The notes: generated by a model from the sequence alone, not told the origin. A stretch of 64,000 nt of DNA from Marisediminicola senii (GCF_011057645.1 NZ_JAALGE010000003.1:1-64000), one strand, 5' to 3'; positions 27,431 to 37,158 are shown, counted from the first letter of the stretch. Translations and numbers: made by a program.

Positions 27431-28020
27431 CGGCCCAGCCTACGGTCGACGTCGGACTTCGCCGCGCGCTCCGCGGCGAGCCAGGCACGCTGCGCTGGGG
27501 TGGTCGCCGAGGTGACGGCACCGGCAGCGTCGGCCGTCGGCGAGCCGCGCCGCCAGGCGTGGCAGATGGCGATGGCGAGCGCGTCGGCGGCGTCGGCCGG
27601 CTTCGGCGCCTCGGCCAGCCCGAGGATCCTCGCCACCATGGTCGCCACCTGGGTCTTGTCCGCCGAACCGTAGCCGGAGACCGCGGCCTTCACCTCCGAT
27701 GGCGTGTGCATCTCGACCGGGAGTCCGCGTTTGGCCGCAGCCTGGAGCGCGACCCCGCTGACCTGCGCTGTACCCATGACGGTGCTCACGTTCTGCTGCG
27801 CGAACACCCGCTCGATGGCGACCGCGTGCGGGTTCCAGGTGGCGAGCAGGTCGTCGAGTTCGGTGCCGATGGCGAGCAGTCGCTTCTCGAGGGCGGTCTG
27901 CGGGTGGGTGCGGATGACCGTGACGTGCACCAGGGTCGCACGCCGGTCGGCCCCGACGTCGACGATGCCGACACCGCAGCGGGTGAGACCGGGGTCGATT
28001 CCGAGAACCCGGATCGTCAC
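27427..28020 (-). CDS. ruvC: Crossover junction endodeoxyribonuclease RuvC
   Basis: The resolvase that nicks Holliday junctions, 197 aa. Acidic active-site residues lie in [13 protein letters not shown] near the N-terminus, in [11 protein letters not shown] and in the C-terminal [15 protein letters not shown]. It also has the DNA-contacting [21 protein letters not shown] segment. It begins 9 bp after yebC, the standard actinobacterial order. Confidence 0.96.
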   Translation of the reverse strand: MTIRVLGIDPGLTRCGVGIVDVGADRRATLVHVTVIRTHPQTALEKRLLAIGTELDDLLATWNPHAVAIERVFAQQNVSTVMGTAQVSGVALQAAAKRGLPVEMHTPSEVKAAVSGYGSADKTQVATMVARILGLAEAPKPADAADALAIAICHAWRRGSPTADAAGAVTSATTPAQRAWLAAERAAKSDVDRRLGR

Positions 28021-28029
28021 GTCGCCCGG

Positions 28030-28788
28030 TTACTCGTCGTCGAGCTCGGCGAGCACGTCGGCTGGTACGTCGTAGTTTCCGTAGACGTTCTGCACGTCGT
28101 CGTTGTCTTCGAGGGCGTCGACCAGGCGGAACACCTTGCGAGCCGTCTCGACGTCGACCTCGACGTGCACGCCGGGCACGAACTCGATGTCGGCGGACTC
28201 GTAGTCGATGCCGGCCTCCTGCAGTGCGCTGCGCGCGGCGACGAGCTGCCCCGATTCGGTGATGATGTCGAAGCCCTCACCGCGGTCGGTGACCTCTTCG
28301 GCCCCAGCGTCGAGCACTGCAGCGAGGATGTCGTCCTCGGTGATGCCGTCGGTCTTGCGGACGGCGATCACGCCCTTGCGGGAAAAGTTGTAGGCGACGC
28401 TTCCGGGGTCGGCGAGGGTGCCGCCGTTGCGGGTCATGATCGCCCGCACGTCGGCCGCCGCGCGGTTGCGGTTGTCGGTGAGGCACTCGACGAGCAGGGC
28501 GACGCCGTTCGGGCCGTACGCCTCGTACATGATGGTCTGGTAATCGACCGATTCACCGAGCTGGCCGGAGCCGCGCTTCACCGCGCGGTTGATGTTGTCG
28601 ATGGGAACCGAGGTCTTCTTGGCCTTCTGGATGGCGTCCACGAGGGTCGGGTTGCCCGAGAGGTCGGCCCCACCGATCTTGGCGGCGACCTCGATGTTCT
28701 TGATGAGCTTGGCGAACGACTTCGCACGACGCGAGTCGATGATCGCCTTCTTGTGCTTCGTGGTCGCCCACTTGGAGTGGCCTGACAT
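28030..28788 (-). CDS. yebC: YebC/PmpR family protein (TACO1-like)
   Basis: A 252-aa cytosolic protein. The signature N-terminus [16 protein letters not shown], the segment [16 protein letters not shown] and [21 protein letters not shown] are all intact. The family has been linked both to transcription regulation and, more recently, to translation of difficult sequences. A good GGAGGAAA ribosome site sets the start. It is directly upstream of ruvCAB. Confidence 0.94.
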   Translation of the reverse strand: MSGHSKWATTKHKKAIIDSRRAKSFAKLIKNIEVAAKIGGADLSGNPTLVDAIQKAKKTSVPIDNINRAVKRGSGQLGESVDYQTIMYEAYGPNGVALLVECLTDNRNRAAADVRAIMTRNGGTLADPGSVAYNFSRKGVIAVRKTDGITEDDILAAVLDAGAEEVTDRGEGFDIITESGQLVAARSALQEAGIDYESADIEFVPGVHVEVDVETARKVFRLVDALEDNDDVQNVYGNYDVPADVLAELDDE

Positions 28789-28878
28789 AGTTTCCTCCGG
28801 GAGATCCGCCGAGATTGTGCCTGACCAGTGTACGCGGGGGCTCCGCTCCGCCGCGCGCCACGCCCACCGGGGGCACCC

Positions 28879-29481
28879 TCACCTCATGCGCACGCCGGCC
28901 TGCCGCGCGGTGATGGCGGCGAGGGCACCGATCACCCGCGGGTCACCGGCAGTCCAGGCCGGCACCGGTTCCGCGGCGACCGCGAGCACAGCCGAGCTAT
29001 CGGCGCCGACGAGTGCGCGCAGCGCCAGCAGCTCCACCCCCGCCGGCGTAGTGCACAGCGCGGCGACCGTGCCGGCCTCTCGGGAGAACCTGATCCGGCG
29101 CACCACGAGGTAGCGCAGCACCAGCAGGATCGGGATGACGGCGACGAGCAGCCCGAGCGCGACGGCGACCTGCTGCACCATCGCCTGCTGGTCGATACCC
29201 GCGGCCTGCAGCACGGCCCCGGCGTCACTCGCGTCGTCGAACGGGGCCCGCACCCCGCCGCCGACGAATGGGATGTCATCGACGGCGTCCGCGGCATCCG
29301 CCATGGTCGCCCGGAATTCGCTGCCAGCACCCTCGAGCTGTGCACCGAGGTCGGCGAACACCCTGACGAACGAATACACCGCCCAGCCGGAGACTATGGA
29401 TGCCACGACGATCGTCACCGCGACGATGTCAGCCGCGATCTGGGCGGTGCGCGCGGCCGGGTAATCCGAATAGAACCTCAT
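28879..29481 (-). CDS. Two-helix membrane protein of unknown function
   Basis: A 200-aa protein with membrane helices near residues 16-42 and 104-125 flanking an extracytoplasmic segment rich in Ala, Asp and Gly (about 43-103). The second helix leads into an Arg-rich cytosolic part (RYLVVRRIRF). I do not recognise a named domain. It sits between pdxT and yebC on the same strand. A GATAGT hexamer 6 nt before the ATG suggests its own leaderless transcript. Confidence 0.7.
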   Translation of the reverse strand: MRFYSDYPAARTAQIAADIVAVTIVVASIVSGWAVYSFVRVFADLGAQLEGAGSEFRATMADAADAVDDIPFVGGGVRAPFDDASDAGAVLQAAGIDQQAMVQQVAVALGLLVAVIPILLVLRYLVVRRIRFSREAGTVAALCTTPAGVELLALRALVGADSSAVLAVAAEPVPAWTAGDPRVIGALAAITARQAGVRMR

Positions 29482-29487
29482 GGGTCA

Positions 29488-29493
29488 ACTATC
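29488..29493 (-). promoter_or_regulatory. -10 box of leaderless promoter for the two-helix membrane protein
   Basis: GATAGT on the minus strand, 6 nt before the ATG at 29481; the key A at position 2 and T at position 6 are present. Confidence 0.4.
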
Positions 29494-29582
29494 GCCGCCG
29501 TGGTGACGCCGCGTGCGCCGTCACCGTGCCGGGATCCGGGCTGGAGCCGCTTCCTGTGGGCCGCCCGGGTACCGCTCGGCGC

Positions 29583-30212
29583 TCAGGCGGCGGCGACCAT
29601 GCGCAGGAACAGCTCGTGGAACCGGTGCTCCCCCGTCATCTCCGGGTGGAACGACGTGCCGAGCAGGTTGCCCTGGCGCGCGGCGACGACGCGGCCGTCG
29701 TCGAGTGAGGCGAGGGTCGTCACGTCGGGCCCGGCCTGCTCGATCACGGGCGCGCGGATGAACGCGGCATGCACGGGCACGTCGCCGAGCTCCGGCACGT
29801 CGAGGTCGGTCTCGAACGAGTCGGTCTGCGATCCGAACGCGTTGCGGCGCACGGTGACGTCGAACCCGCCGAGGGTCTGCTGGTCGCGGCCACCGTCGAT
29901 GATGCGATCGGCGATCATGATGAGGCCGGCACAGGTGCCGTAGACGGGCAACCCGGCGGTGATGGCATCGCGAAGCGGCTCGGCGAGGTCGAAGGCGCGC
30001 GTCAGCTTGTCCATCACGGTGGATTCGCCGCCGGGGATCACCAGGCCACGCACCGAGGCGAGTTGCTCCGGCGTGCGCACCGATCGCGCGTCGGCGCCCA
30101 GCCCACCGAGCACCGCGAGGTGCTCCCGAAAGTCGCCCTGCAGTGCGAGGACGCCGATCGGGAGGGCACCCGCGGAGGAGGACCCGGTGTGGAGTGGCCC
30201 GCTACCAGCCAC
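29583..30212 (-). CDS. pdxT: Pyridoxal 5'-phosphate synthase glutaminase subunit PdxT
   Basis: Releases ammonia from glutamine for PdxS. The protein is 209 aa. It has [12 protein letters not shown], the GGESTVM motif, the nucleophile Cys in YGTCAGLIM and the His-Glu pair in [11 protein letters not shown] place the start at a GTG (30212) that overlaps the end of pdxS by 11 bp; no ribosome site is convincing, so coupling to pdxS is likely. About 17 variable residues precede the conserved core. Confidence 0.92.
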   Translation of the reverse strand: MAGSGPLHTGSSSAGALPIGVLALQGDFREHLAVLGGLGADARSVRTPEQLASVRGLVIPGGESTVMDKLTRAFDLAEPLRDAITAGLPVYGTCAGLIMIADRIIDGGRDQQTLGGFDVTVRRNAFGSQTDSFETDLDVPELGDVPVHAAFIRAPVIEQAGPDVTTLASLDDGRVVAARQGNLLGTSFHPEMTGEHRFHELFLRMVAAA

Positions 30213-31134
30213 GTTCGGCGAGGCGGTGCGGTGCGGGGAGGTCGGCGACGTTGATGCCGACGATCGCCTCCCCGAGTCCCCGCGAGACCTCGGCGATGAC
30301 ATCGGGATCCTCGTAGAACGTGGTCGCCTTGACGATGGCGGCGGCGCGAGCGACGGGGTTGCCCGATTTGAAGATGCCGGAGCCGACGAAGACGCCGTCT
30401 GCACCCAGCTGCATCATCATCGCGGCGTCCGCGGGGGTTGCGACTCCACCGGCGGTGAACAGCACGACGGGCAGCTGGCCGGTGCGGGCGATCTCGGCGA
30501 CCAGTTCGTACGGTGCCTGCAGCTCCTTCGCAGCGACGTAGAGCTCATCGGAGCTCTTCGCGGTGAGTGCGGCGATCTCGCTTTTGATGGTGCGGATGTG
30601 CTTGGTCGCCTCGGAGACGTCTCCGGTTCCGGCTTCGCCCTTCGAGCGGATCATGGCCGCACCCTCGTTGATGCGGCGCAGCGCCTCACCGAGGTTGGTC
30701 GCGCCACAGACGAAGGGGATCTGGAACTTCCACTTGTCGATGTGGTTCACGTAGTCGGCGGGGCTCAGCACCTCGGACTCGTCGATGTAGTCGACCTTGA
30801 GCGACTGCAGTACCTGCGCCTCGACGAAATGGCCGATGCGCGCCTTCGCCATGACGGGGATGGAGACCTCGGCGATGATGCTGTCGATGAGGTCGGGGTC
30901 GCTCATGCGGGCGACGCCGCCCTGCGAGCGGATGTCGGCCGGAACGCGCTCGAGCGCCATGACGGCGACGGCACCGGCGTCTTCGGCGATCCTGGCCTGC
31001 TCTGCGGTGACGACGTCCATGATGACGCCGCCCTTGAGCATTTCGGCGAGTCCCCGCTTGACGCGGTCAGAGCCACGGATCTCGGAACTGCCCTGGTCGG
31101 AACCGCGCTGTACTGTACTGGAATTTTCGCTCAT
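30202..31134 (-). CDS. pdxS: Pyridoxal 5'-phosphate synthase lyase subunit PdxS
   Basis: Builds PLP from ribose 5-phosphate, glyceraldehyde 3-phosphate and ammonia, as a dodecamer with PdxT. The core is complete: [42 protein letters not shown] with the Schiff-base Lys, and [24 protein letters not shown] favour the ATG at 31134 over 31146 because a TAGAAT -10 box covers the upper ATG, so a transcript would begin just before the lower one. Confidence 0.95.
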   Translation of the reverse strand: MSENSSTVQRGSDQGSSEIRGSDRVKRGLAEMLKGGVIMDVVTAEQARIAEDAGAVAVMALERVPADIRSQGGVARMSDPDLIDSIIAEVSIPVMAKARIGHFVEAQVLQSLKVDYIDESEVLSPADYVNHIDKWKFQIPFVCGATNLGEALRRINEGAAMIRSKGEAGTGDVSEATKHIRTIKSEIAALTAKSSDELYVAAKELQAPYELVAEIARTGQLPVVLFTAGGVATPADAAMMMQLGADGVFVGSGIFKSGNPVARAAAIVKATTFYEDPDVIAEVSRGLGEAIVGINVADLPAPHRLAERGW

Positions 31135-31144
31135 TGTGATGCCC

Positions 31145-31150
31145 ATTCTA
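31145..31150 (-). promoter_or_regulatory. -10 box close to the pdxS start
   Basis: TAGAAT on the minus strand, 10 nt before the ATG at 31134. It predicts a 5' leader of only a few nucleotides and overlaps the alternative ATG at 31146. Confidence 0.45.
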
Positions 31151-31165
31151 CGCGCGGGCTAGCTG

Positions 31166-31732
31166 TCAGTTTGTCGGCCAGGCGTCGGCGATGGACTGCC
31201 GCACATCGCCGAGGAGCTGGGGCAGCGCCTTGGTCTTGGCGATGATCGGAAAGAAGTTGGAGTCGAGTCCCCAGCGCGGAACGATGTGCTGGTGAAGGTG
31301 GTCGGCGATGCCGGCTCCAGCCACGCGTCCCTGGTTCATCCCGATGTTGAATCCCTCGTTGCGGGAGACCGAACGGAGGACGCGCATGGCCGTCTGCGTG
31401 AGGCTCGCGATCTCCGCGGTCTCCTCCTCGGTGGCCTCGTCGTACAGGGGCACGTGCCGGTAGGGGCAGACGAGCAGGTGCCCGCTGTTATAGGGGAACA
31501 GGTTGAGCAGCACATAGGCGTGCGTTCCCCGCGCGACGATCAGCGCCTTCTCGTCGGACATCGTAGGGGCGACGCAGAACGGGCACTCGTCCTCCGGGGG
31601 CTGCTGCCCGTTCTGGATGTAGACCATGCGGTGCGGGGTCCACAGTCGCTGGAACTCGTCGGGCACGCCGGCGAGTTCCCATGACCCGTCGACGGTCACG
31701 CCGTCGACGTCGTTCGCATCGAGGGGGGCCAT
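31166..31732 (-). CDS. HIT-family nucleotide hydrolase/phosphorylase
   Basis: A histidine-triad protein of 188 aa, probably acting on Ap4A or a similar dinucleotide. It has ECPFC near residue 50, the NLFPYNSGHLLVCPYRHV segment and the catalytic triad HLHQHIVPRW. This subtype is close to actinobacterial Ap4A phosphorylase. It starts 2 bp after thrS, a frequent arrangement, so it is cotranscribed with the synthetase. Confidence 0.9.
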   Translation of the reverse strand: MAPLDANDVDGVTVDGSWELAGVPDEFQRLWTPHRMVYIQNGQQPPEDECPFCVAPTMSDEKALIVARGTHAYVLLNLFPYNSGHLLVCPYRHVPLYDEATEEETAEIASLTQTAMRVLRSVSRNEGFNIGMNQGRVAGAGIADHLHQHIVPRWGLDSNFFPIIAKTKALPQLLGDVRQSIADAWPTN

Positions 31733-31734
31733 CG

Positions 31735-33735
31735 CTACACCTGCGCCCTGGTGTCGATGGCCTCGCGGATGCGGGCGATCGCGTCGTCGACCGGGATGCC
31801 GTTCTCCTGGCGGCCGTCGCGAAAGCGGAAGCTGACGGCGCCGGCGGCGCGGTCCTCTTCCCCGGCGATGAGCTGGAACGGCACCTTGGCCTTGGTGTGG
31901 GTGCGGATCTTCTTCGGCATGCGGTCGCTGGAGTGGTCGACCTCGGCCCGCACCCCTGCGGCCTTCAGCCTGCCGATGACCTCGTCGAGGTACGGTCCGT
32001 ATTCCTCGGCGACGGGGATGCCGACGGCCTGCACCGGGGAGAGCCAGACCGGGAACGCGCCGGCGTAGTGCTCGGTGAGTACGCCGAAGAACCGCTCGAT
32101 CGAGCCGAACAGGGCCCGGTGGATCATCACCGGTCGCTGGCGGGTGCCGTCGGCCGCGGTGTACTCGAGCTCGAAGCGCTCGGGGAGGTTGAAGTCGAGC
32201 TGCACGGTCGACATCTGCCAGGTGCGGCCGATGGCGTCACGGGCCTGCACGGAGATCTTCGGTCCGTAGAACGCGGCGCCCCCGGGGTCGGCGACCAGTT
32301 CGAGGCCGGATGCTGCGGCGACCTCTGACAGGGTGGCCGTCGCTTCCTCCCACAGTTCATCGCTGCCGACGCTCTTCTCGGGGTCGCGGGTGGAGAGCTC
32401 GAGGTAGAAGTCGGTGAGGCCGTAGTCCCCCAGCAGCGACAGCACGAAGTCGAGGGTCGACGTCAGCTCGCTCTTCATGTTCTCGCGGCTCGTGAAGATG
32501 TGCGCGTCGTCCATGGTGAGGCCCCGCACGCGGGTGAGCCCGTGGATGACCCCTGACTTCTCGTTACGGTACACGGTGCCGAACTCGAACAGGCGCAGCG
32601 GCAGGTCGCGGTACGAGCGTCCGCTGGAGCGGTACACGAGGATGTGGAACGGGCAGTTCATCGGCTTCAGGTAGTAGTCGGCGCCCTGGCGGGTGATCTC
32701 GCCCTCCTCGTTGCGTGCCTCGTCGAGGTGCATCGGGGGAAACATCCCCTCGGCGTACCAGCCGAGGTGACCTGAGGTCTCGAAGAGGTGCGCCTTGGTG
32801 ATGTGGGGCGTGTAGACGAAGTCGTAGCCGGCCTCTTCGTGCTTGCGCCTCGAGTAGTCCTCCATCTCGCGCCGGATGATTCCGCCCTTGGGGTGGAATA
32901 CCGCGAGGCCGGAACCGATCTCGTCGGGAAAGGAGAACAGGTCGAGTTCCTGGCCGAGCTTGCGGTGGTCGCGCTTGGCTGCCTCTTCCAGCCGCAGCTT
33001 GTACTCGCGCAGTTCGTCCTTGGTCGGCCACGCGGTGCCGTAGAGCCGCTGCAGCTGCGGGTTCTTCTCCGACCCGCGCCAGTAGGCGGCGGCGGTGCGC
33101 ATCAGCGCGTAGCCGTTGCCGATCATGCGGGTGGTCGGCAGGTGCGGGCCGCGGCACAGGTCCTTCCAGACCGTCTCCCCCGTTCTCGGGTCAACATTGT
33201 CGTAGATGGTGAGCTCTGCGCCACCGATCTCCGCCGCCTCCTCGGCTGAGCCGTCCGACGCCTTGAGGCCGATCAGTTCGAGCTTGTACGGCTCGTCGGC
33301 GAGTTCTGCCCTCGCCTCGTCTTCGGTGACCACCCGGCGTACGAAGCGCTGGCCGGCCCGGATGATGCGCTCCATGGCCTTGTCGATGGCCTTGACGTCG
33401 TCGGGGGTGAACGGCACCGCGACGTCGAAGTCGTAGTAGAAGCCGTCGGTGATGGGCGGGCCGATGCCGAGCCTGGCCGCGGAGTTGATGGACTGCACGG
33501 CCTGGGCTGCGACGTGCGCCGCCGAGTGCCGGAGGATCGCCAGGCCGTCCGGCGACGAGATGGTGACGGGTTCGGCCGTCTGGCCAGGCTCGACTGTCGA
33601 GGCGAGGTCGACCAGCGCACCGTCGACGCGCATGGCGACGACGCTGCGGTCGGTGAAGAGGTCGAAGCCCGTCGCCGTGGAGGTCGCCGTCACCGGGTCG
33701 ATTGCTGGCGGGGTGACGACGGGGGTTTCTGACAC
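31735..33735 (-). CDS. thrS: Threonyl-tRNA synthetase
   Basis: Charges tRNA-Thr; 666 aa. A short N-terminal TGS-like part is followed by the editing domain ([13 protein letters not shown] and the catalytic YDFDV/GPHLPTT regions), the class II core with zinc ligands ([22 protein letters not shown]) and the anticodon-binding domain ([22 protein letters not shown]). The start is GTG with a GGAG site a little far upstream. No T-box leader is visible in the 130 bp before it. Confidence 0.96.
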   Translation of the reverse strand: MSETPVVTPPAIDPVTATSTATGFDLFTDRSVVAMRVDGALVDLASTVEPGQTAEPVTISSPDGLAILRHSAAHVAAQAVQSINSAARLGIGPPITDGFYYDFDVAVPFTPDDVKAIDKAMERIIRAGQRFVRRVVTEDEARAELADEPYKLELIGLKASDGSAEEAAEIGGAELTIYDNVDPRTGETVWKDLCRGPHLPTTRMIGNGYALMRTAAAYWRGSEKNPQLQRLYGTAWPTKDELREYKLRLEEAAKRDHRKLGQELDLFSFPDEIGSGLAVFHPKGGIIRREMEDYSRRKHEEAGYDFVYTPHITKAHLFETSGHLGWYAEGMFPPMHLDEARNEEGEITRQGADYYLKPMNCPFHILVYRSSGRSYRDLPLRLFEFGTVYRNEKSGVIHGLTRVRGLTMDDAHIFTSRENMKSELTSTLDFVLSLLGDYGLTDFYLELSTRDPEKSVGSDELWEEATATLSEVAAASGLELVADPGGAAFYGPKISVQARDAIGRTWQMSTVQLDFNLPERFELEYTAADGTRQRPVMIHRALFGSIERFFGVLTEHYAGAFPVWLSPVQAVGIPVAEEYGPYLDEVIGRLKAAGVRAEVDHSSDRMPKKIRTHTKAKVPFQLIAGEEDRAAGAVSFRFRDGRQENGIPVDDAIARIREAIDTRAQV

Positions 33736-33864
33736 GGTGACCGGGCTCCAATGCGCTGTGGCGGTGAGTGCTCAATAGCACTTCCCACTTTATCCGCCCG
33801 GCACCATCGCCCCGCACCCGCCCCCGCCGCGCACGGTGGATCGGCAGGGGGCCCGGCGAAAGAA

Positions 33865-33890
33865 AAAACCCCCGGGTGACCGGGGGTTTT
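33865..33890 (-). terminator. Intrinsic terminator after the minus-strand tRNA cluster
   Basis: AAAACCCCCGG (33865-33875) pairs perfectly with CCGGGGGTTTT (33880-33890) across a 4-nt loop. On the minus strand it is followed by T residues. It ends the tRNA transcript before thrS. Confidence 0.85.
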
Positions 33891-33894
33891 CTTG

Positions 33895-33966
33895 TGAGCG
33901 ATACTGGGATCGAACCAGCGACCTCTTCCGTGTCAGGGAAGCGCGCTACCGCTGCGCCAATCGCTC
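33895..33966 (-). tRNA. tRNA-Val (GAC)
   Basis: A 72-nt cloverleaf: acceptor GAGCGAT/ATCGCTC with discriminator A, D arm GGCGCAGCGGTAGCGC, anticodon stem CTTCC/GGAAG with loop CTGACAC (anticodon GAC) and T loop GGTTCGATCCC. CCA is not encoded. Confidence 0.95.
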
Positions 33967-34032
33967 ATGCTTGTGAAATTGTACTCGAGGAGTGTCGGCC
34001 GAACCGGACATTGCCGGAATCGAACACTGCCG

Positions 34033-34103
34033 AGGTGGCGACGGGATTTGAACCCGTGTGGACGGCTTTGCAGGCCGCTGCCTCGCCTCTCGGCCACGCC
34101 ACC
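34033..34103 (-). tRNA. tRNA-Cys (GCA)
   Basis: A 71-nt cloverleaf with acceptor GGTGGCG/CGCCACC, discriminator T, anticodon loop CTGCAAA (anticodon GCA) and T arm GGGTTCAAATCCC. It lies in the minus-strand cluster with Gly and Val. Confidence 0.95.
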
Positions 34104-34151
34104 ATGGTGGCCTCCCCCATCATGGTTGCCCATGACAGGAGACTTCACTCG

Positions 34152-34223
34152 AGCGGATGACGAGATTCGAACTCGCGACCCTCACCTTGGCAAGGTGATG
34201 CGCTACCACTGCGCCACATCCGC
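34152..34223 (-). tRNA. tRNA-Gly (GCC)
   Basis: A 72-nt cloverleaf: acceptor GCGGATG/CATCCGC, discriminator T, anticodon stem TCACC/GGTGA with loop TTGCCAA (anticodon GCC) and T arm GAGTTCGAATCTC. It is the first gene of the minus-strand tRNA cluster. Confidence 0.95.
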
Positions 34224-34371
34224 ATTTGCTCGCGTTTCTGCGTGCGTCAATGACTCTAGCCCACGACGGGAGCGAGAACCAATTCGCGTCGACCGTGCGT
34301 GTCGCGGCACCCGAAGGCGCTGCCATTCACGTCGTCGGCTCACTCCAGACTGTGGCAGGATTATCGGGTCA

Positions 34372-34444
34372 GGGCGATTGGCGCAGTTGGTAGCGCGCTT
34401 CGTTCACACCGAAGAGGTCATCGGTTCGAGTCCGGTATCGCCCA
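34372..34444 (+). tRNA. tRNA-Val (CAC)
   Basis: A 73-nt cloverleaf on the plus strand: acceptor GGGCGAT/ATCGCCC with discriminator A, D arm GCGCAGTTGGTAGCGC, anticodon stem CTTCG/CGAAG with loop TTCACAC (anticodon CAC) and T arm CGGTTCGAGTCCG. It is divergent from the other three tRNAs. Confidence 0.95.
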
Positions 34445-34492
34445 CCCCATCCTGGCAACGCACGCGAGAGCAGCGTCCCGCTCTCTCGCCCG

Positions 34493-34498
34493 TATCGT
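34493..34498 (+). promoter_or_regulatory. -10 box of leaderless promoter for the EI24 gene
   Basis: TATCGT, 6 nt before the ATG at 34505, with no ribosome site between. It lies about 50 bp after the end of tRNA-Val (CAC). Confidence 0.5.
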
Positions 34499-34504
34499 TG
34501 TGGC

Positions 34505-35359
34505 ATGGCCGATGTCGAGCGGGCGACCGCCCAGCACCCCGCTCGCGAATTCCTCGCCGGGGTCGCGTTCTTCGGCAGAGGCCTCCGGCTGTGGATCACG
34601 CACCCCAGGCTCATGCTCATCGGCGCCATTCCCGCCGTGATCGTCGCGGCCATCTATGTCGTGGTCATCGTCGTCGTCGCGGCGAACGTCGAGGGCGTTG
34701 CCGCGTGGGCCACCCCGTTCGCCGACGACTGGAGCGAGCCGTGGCGCACCGCCACGACTGCCGCCGCCACGCTCGCGCTCCTCGGCGTCACCATCCTGAT
34801 CGCCGTGTACACGTTCGTCGCGGTGACACTGCTCGTCGGCGACCCGTTCTACGAGCGCATCTGGCGGTGGGTCGAAACGGCGGACGGCGGTCTGCCGCCC
34901 GAGGTGCCCGTTCCGCTCTGGGTATCGGTGCTGCGCAGCATCCGTGACGCCCTTCGCATACTCGTCCTCACCGGGTTCGTCGGCCTGACCCTGTTCGGCT
35001 TCGGCTTCGTGCCGGTCGTCGGGCAGACGCTGGTGCCGGTGACCGGGGTGCTGTTCGGCGGCTGGTTCCTGGCCCTCGAGCTGACCGGCTTCGCATTCGA
35101 GGCACGATCGCTGTCGCTCGCCGATCGACGCCGCGTGCTCGGGGCCCGCCGCGCCCGCACGGTCGGGTTCGGTGTCGCGTGCTACCTGATGTTCCTGGTG
35201 CCGTTCGGCGCCGTGATTGCCATGCCCGCGGCGGTCGCGGGGGCAACGCTGCTCAGCCGCGACACCGTGGGAGCGTGCAGCAACGCCCCCGCCGGTTCAG
35301 CCGCCGATGCGCCAGGGGCGTCCGAACCGCGTGATGACGCCGGGCGAGAACAGCACTGA
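34505..35359 (+). CDS. EI24-domain (CysZ-like) membrane protein
   Basis: A 284-aa multi-pass protein with the EI24/CysZ fold: an N-terminal segment AREFLAGVAFFGRGLRLWITHPRLM, long hydrophobic helices near residues 38-62, 84-112, 150-200 and 225-250, and the loop GDPFYERIW. CysZ is a sulfate permease in E. coli; actinobacterial EI24 proteins are untested, so substrate is unknown. The mRNA is probably leaderless. The C-terminal 20 codons overlap the end of the convergent DUF2071 gene by 63 bp. Confidence 0.82.
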   Translation: MADVERATAQHPAREFLAGVAFFGRGLRLWITHPRLMLIGAIPAVIVAAIYVVVIVVVAANVEGVAAWATPFADDWSEPWRTATTAAATLALLGVTILIAVYTFVAVTLLVGDPFYERIWRWVETADGGLPPEVPVPLWVSVLRSIRDALRILVLTGFVGLTLFGFGFVPVVGQTLVPVTGVLFGGWFLALELTGFAFEARSLSLADRRRVLGARRARTVGFGVACYLMFLVPFGAVIAMPAAVAGATLLSRDTVGACSNAPAGSAADAPGASEPRDDAGREQH

Positions 35360-36037
35360 GTCCGGCGGGCGGGTACCCACCGAGGTGATGCCGGCGGCAG
35401 GAAGAAGTTCGTCGCGGATGTCGTCGATGGATGCCTCGAACAGCGGCCACGGACGATGCTCGTTCGGCATCGCCACGGTGCGCCCCAGGTGGGTCTGGAA
35501 GAGCAACCACCGCGCGGTGAGGAAGTCGGCGAGCGGGTCGTCGAGCACTGCCGTGTCGGTCGTCCGGACGCGAACGAATGACGACGGTGCCGACCGGGTG
35601 CGGCGGTGCGAGCGGTATGCGAGCACCCCGTCGGGTTCGGTCACCATCGTCGCCTTCGCCCACATGTACGGCAGCCCGAACATGACTCTCGCGGCGAGTA
35701 CCGCAGCCAGTCGCGACGCCTCGAGCGAGCGGAACACCACACCGCGGCGACCCTCGTGGTCCACGCCGTATAGCCTCACGTTGACCTCGGCGAAGGTACC
35801 GAAGTACGGAACGGCCGGGCCACCGAAGACCGCGGAATCGTGCATCCCGAACGGGATGAGCCCCACCCAGCTCGACCCGTCGTAGACGTCCGGCACGATT
35901 CCCGGCGGCAGCAGTGGGGCGATCTCCGCCGGGTCGACCCGCCAGTGCACGAAGGTGAGGTTGCGCCAGGCCTGCGTCAGGACCACCCGGCCAGGGAGGG
36001 GCGGGGCCGACGGCGTAATGGGCTGCAGGGAGGGCAT
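35297..36037 (-). CDS. DUF2071 (YqjF-like) protein
   Basis: A 246-aa cytosolic protein of the acetoacetate-decarboxylase-like fold group. Family motifs QAWRNLTFVHWRVDP, LPPGIVPDVYDGSSWVGLIPFGM, NVRLYGVDHEGRRGVVFRSL and LPYMWAKATM are clear. No catalytic activity is established for DUF2071. The start is fixed by a TACAGT hexamer 6 nt upstream, so the mRNA is likely leaderless. Its last 63 bp overlap the 3' end of the EI24 gene. Confidence 0.87.
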   Translation of the reverse strand: MPSLQPITPSAPPLPGRVVLTQAWRNLTFVHWRVDPAEIAPLLPPGIVPDVYDGSSWVGLIPFGMHDSAVFGGPAVPYFGTFAEVNVRLYGVDHEGRRGVVFRSLEASRLAAVLAARVMFGLPYMWAKATMVTEPDGVLAYRSHRRTRSAPSSFVRVRTTDTAVLDDPLADFLTARWLLFQTHLGRTVAMPNEHRPWPLFEASIDDIRDELLPAAGITSVGTRPPDSVLFSPGVITRFGRPWRIGG

Positions 36038-36043
36038 CACGCC

Positions 36044-36049
36044 ACTGTA
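36044..36049 (-). promoter_or_regulatory. -10 box of leaderless promoter for the DUF2071 gene
   Basis: TACAGT on the minus strand, 6 nt before the ATG at 36037. Confidence 0.5.
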
Positions 36050-36066
36050 TGGCCGGGATCCCTGAG

Positions 36067-37146
36067 TCACGCTGGGAGCATCCGCCCGCGACGCCTGGCG
36101 CGCGTGTCGAGTGCCCGCGCGCCGAGCACGAGAGGCCAGCTGACGAGCGCACTCACGAGCACCACCCCGATGACGCTGGCCGTCTGCGCGATGAGAACCT
36201 CGGGCTGGCCCGTGAAGATCAGGCCGGACTGCGCGGCGAATGCCCCGAGAAGCACCACCCCGGTTCCTGCCCCCACCACCGTCACACTGGGCAGGAACCA
36301 CGCCCGCCGCGCTGTCCGCGCGATCAGCCCGTAGGCCACCAGGGCGGCTGCGGTCGAGGCGATCGCCGCAGTGCCGACCGCCCCGAGCGGGTGCAGGTAC
36401 CCCGCCCCCGGGGTGATCGCCACCAGGCCGCAAACCACGCCGCTGGCTATGCCACCCGCCGAGGTCGTGGCGGTCCGGATGCGCTGCACGACGATCCATG
36501 CGATGGCCGCGGCCGGTGGGGCGACCAGGGTGTTGAGCAGGATCCGCAGCGTGGCCTCACCGAGCACGAGCTCGATCGATACCAGCCACACCGCCCACAG
36601 CAGCCACACCACGGGGATGACCGTCCCGATCAGCGCCGCGCTCGGCGCCGGGAGGCGGGGGGCTCTGTCACGACGTCCCACCACGAGGGACACGGCGACC
36701 GCCGACCCGGCGGCGACCAGCACCGGCAGCACTCCCCCGAGGTCGAGGGTGCGCAGGCTGGTCGCGAGCACGCCGTGGTCGACGGAGAACAGGGCCACGG
36801 CGACCGGCGAGAAGACGAGCACGGTCCACGCGGCACCGAACGCGGCGGTGATGCCCGGTGCGTACCCGTTCGACCGCGGCACGGTGCAGACGACCACGCT
36901 GGCGATGCCGGCGAGGGCCCCGATGGGAACAATCAGCGTGGCATCCAGCGATGGGCCGGCGACGACGACCACGAGCAGCCACGACACCCAGCCGACCGCC
37001 GATTCGATCGCACCGGCGAGGAGTGCCAGGTGGATGCTGCGGCGACCCCAGACGGCATCGAACAGCACCCCGAGCGCAAGGCCCAGTGCCGCGATGGCGA
37101 TCGTTCCCGCCGCGGTCAGCACCGATATGTCCGTCGACACCTGCAC
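36067..37146 (-). CDS. Degenerate Amt-family membrane protein lacking the twin histidines
   Basis: A 359-aa protein with about ten membrane helices that aligns to the adjacent AmtB over the last 250 residues. Shared blocks are SPVAVALF versus FPVASWVF, LDLGG versus IDFAGG, NTLVAPPAAAIAWIVVQRI versus NTIAAPAAAILGWLVVERI, and GLVAITPGAG versus GLVAITPACA. The two conserved pore histidines are gone: AmtB H186 corresponds to V142 and H335 to T289. Phe gate positions are also replaced. The frame is intact with normal codon use, so it is not a pseudogene. Ammonium conduction is unlikely; a sensor or partner role is inference. Start chosen at a GTG 6 nt after a TACGCT -10 box. Confidence 0.75.
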   Translation of the reverse strand: MQVSTDISVLTAAGTIAIAALGLALGVLFDAVWGRRSIHLALLAGAIESAVGWVSWLLVVVVAGPSLDATLIVPIGALAGIASVVVCTVPRSNGYAPGITAAFGAAWTVLVFSPVAVALFSVDHGVLATSLRTLDLGGVLPVLVAAGSAVAVSLVVGRRDRAPRLPAPSAALIGTVIPVVWLLWAVWLVSIELVLGEATLRILLNTLVAPPAAAIAWIVVQRIRTATTSAGGIASGVVCGLVAITPGAGYLHPLGAVGTAAIASTAAALVAYGLIARTARRAWFLPSVTVVGAGTGVVLLGAFAAQSGLIFTGQPEVLIAQTASVIGVVLVSALVSWPLVLGARALDTRARRRGRMLPA

Positions 37147-37152
37147 CACCCC

Positions 37153-37158
37153 AGCGTA
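37153..37158 (-). promoter_or_regulatory. -10 box of leaderless promoter for the Amt-like gene
   Basis: TACGCT on the minus strand, 6 nt before the GTG at 37146. It implies expression separate from amtB. Confidence 0.45.

Noticed and set aside
33736-33864. T-box or other riboswitch upstream of thrS
   Set aside because: No conserved T-box sequence, specifier loop or antiterminator could be found in this short region.
33895-34444. tRNA cluster as an integrated-element attachment site
   Set aside because: No integrase gene, no duplicated tRNA 3' end and no change in gene content on either side.
36067-37146. Amt-like gene as a pseudogene of amtB
   Set aside because: The frame is uninterrupted, the membrane pattern is regular, codon use is normal and a likely promoter is present.
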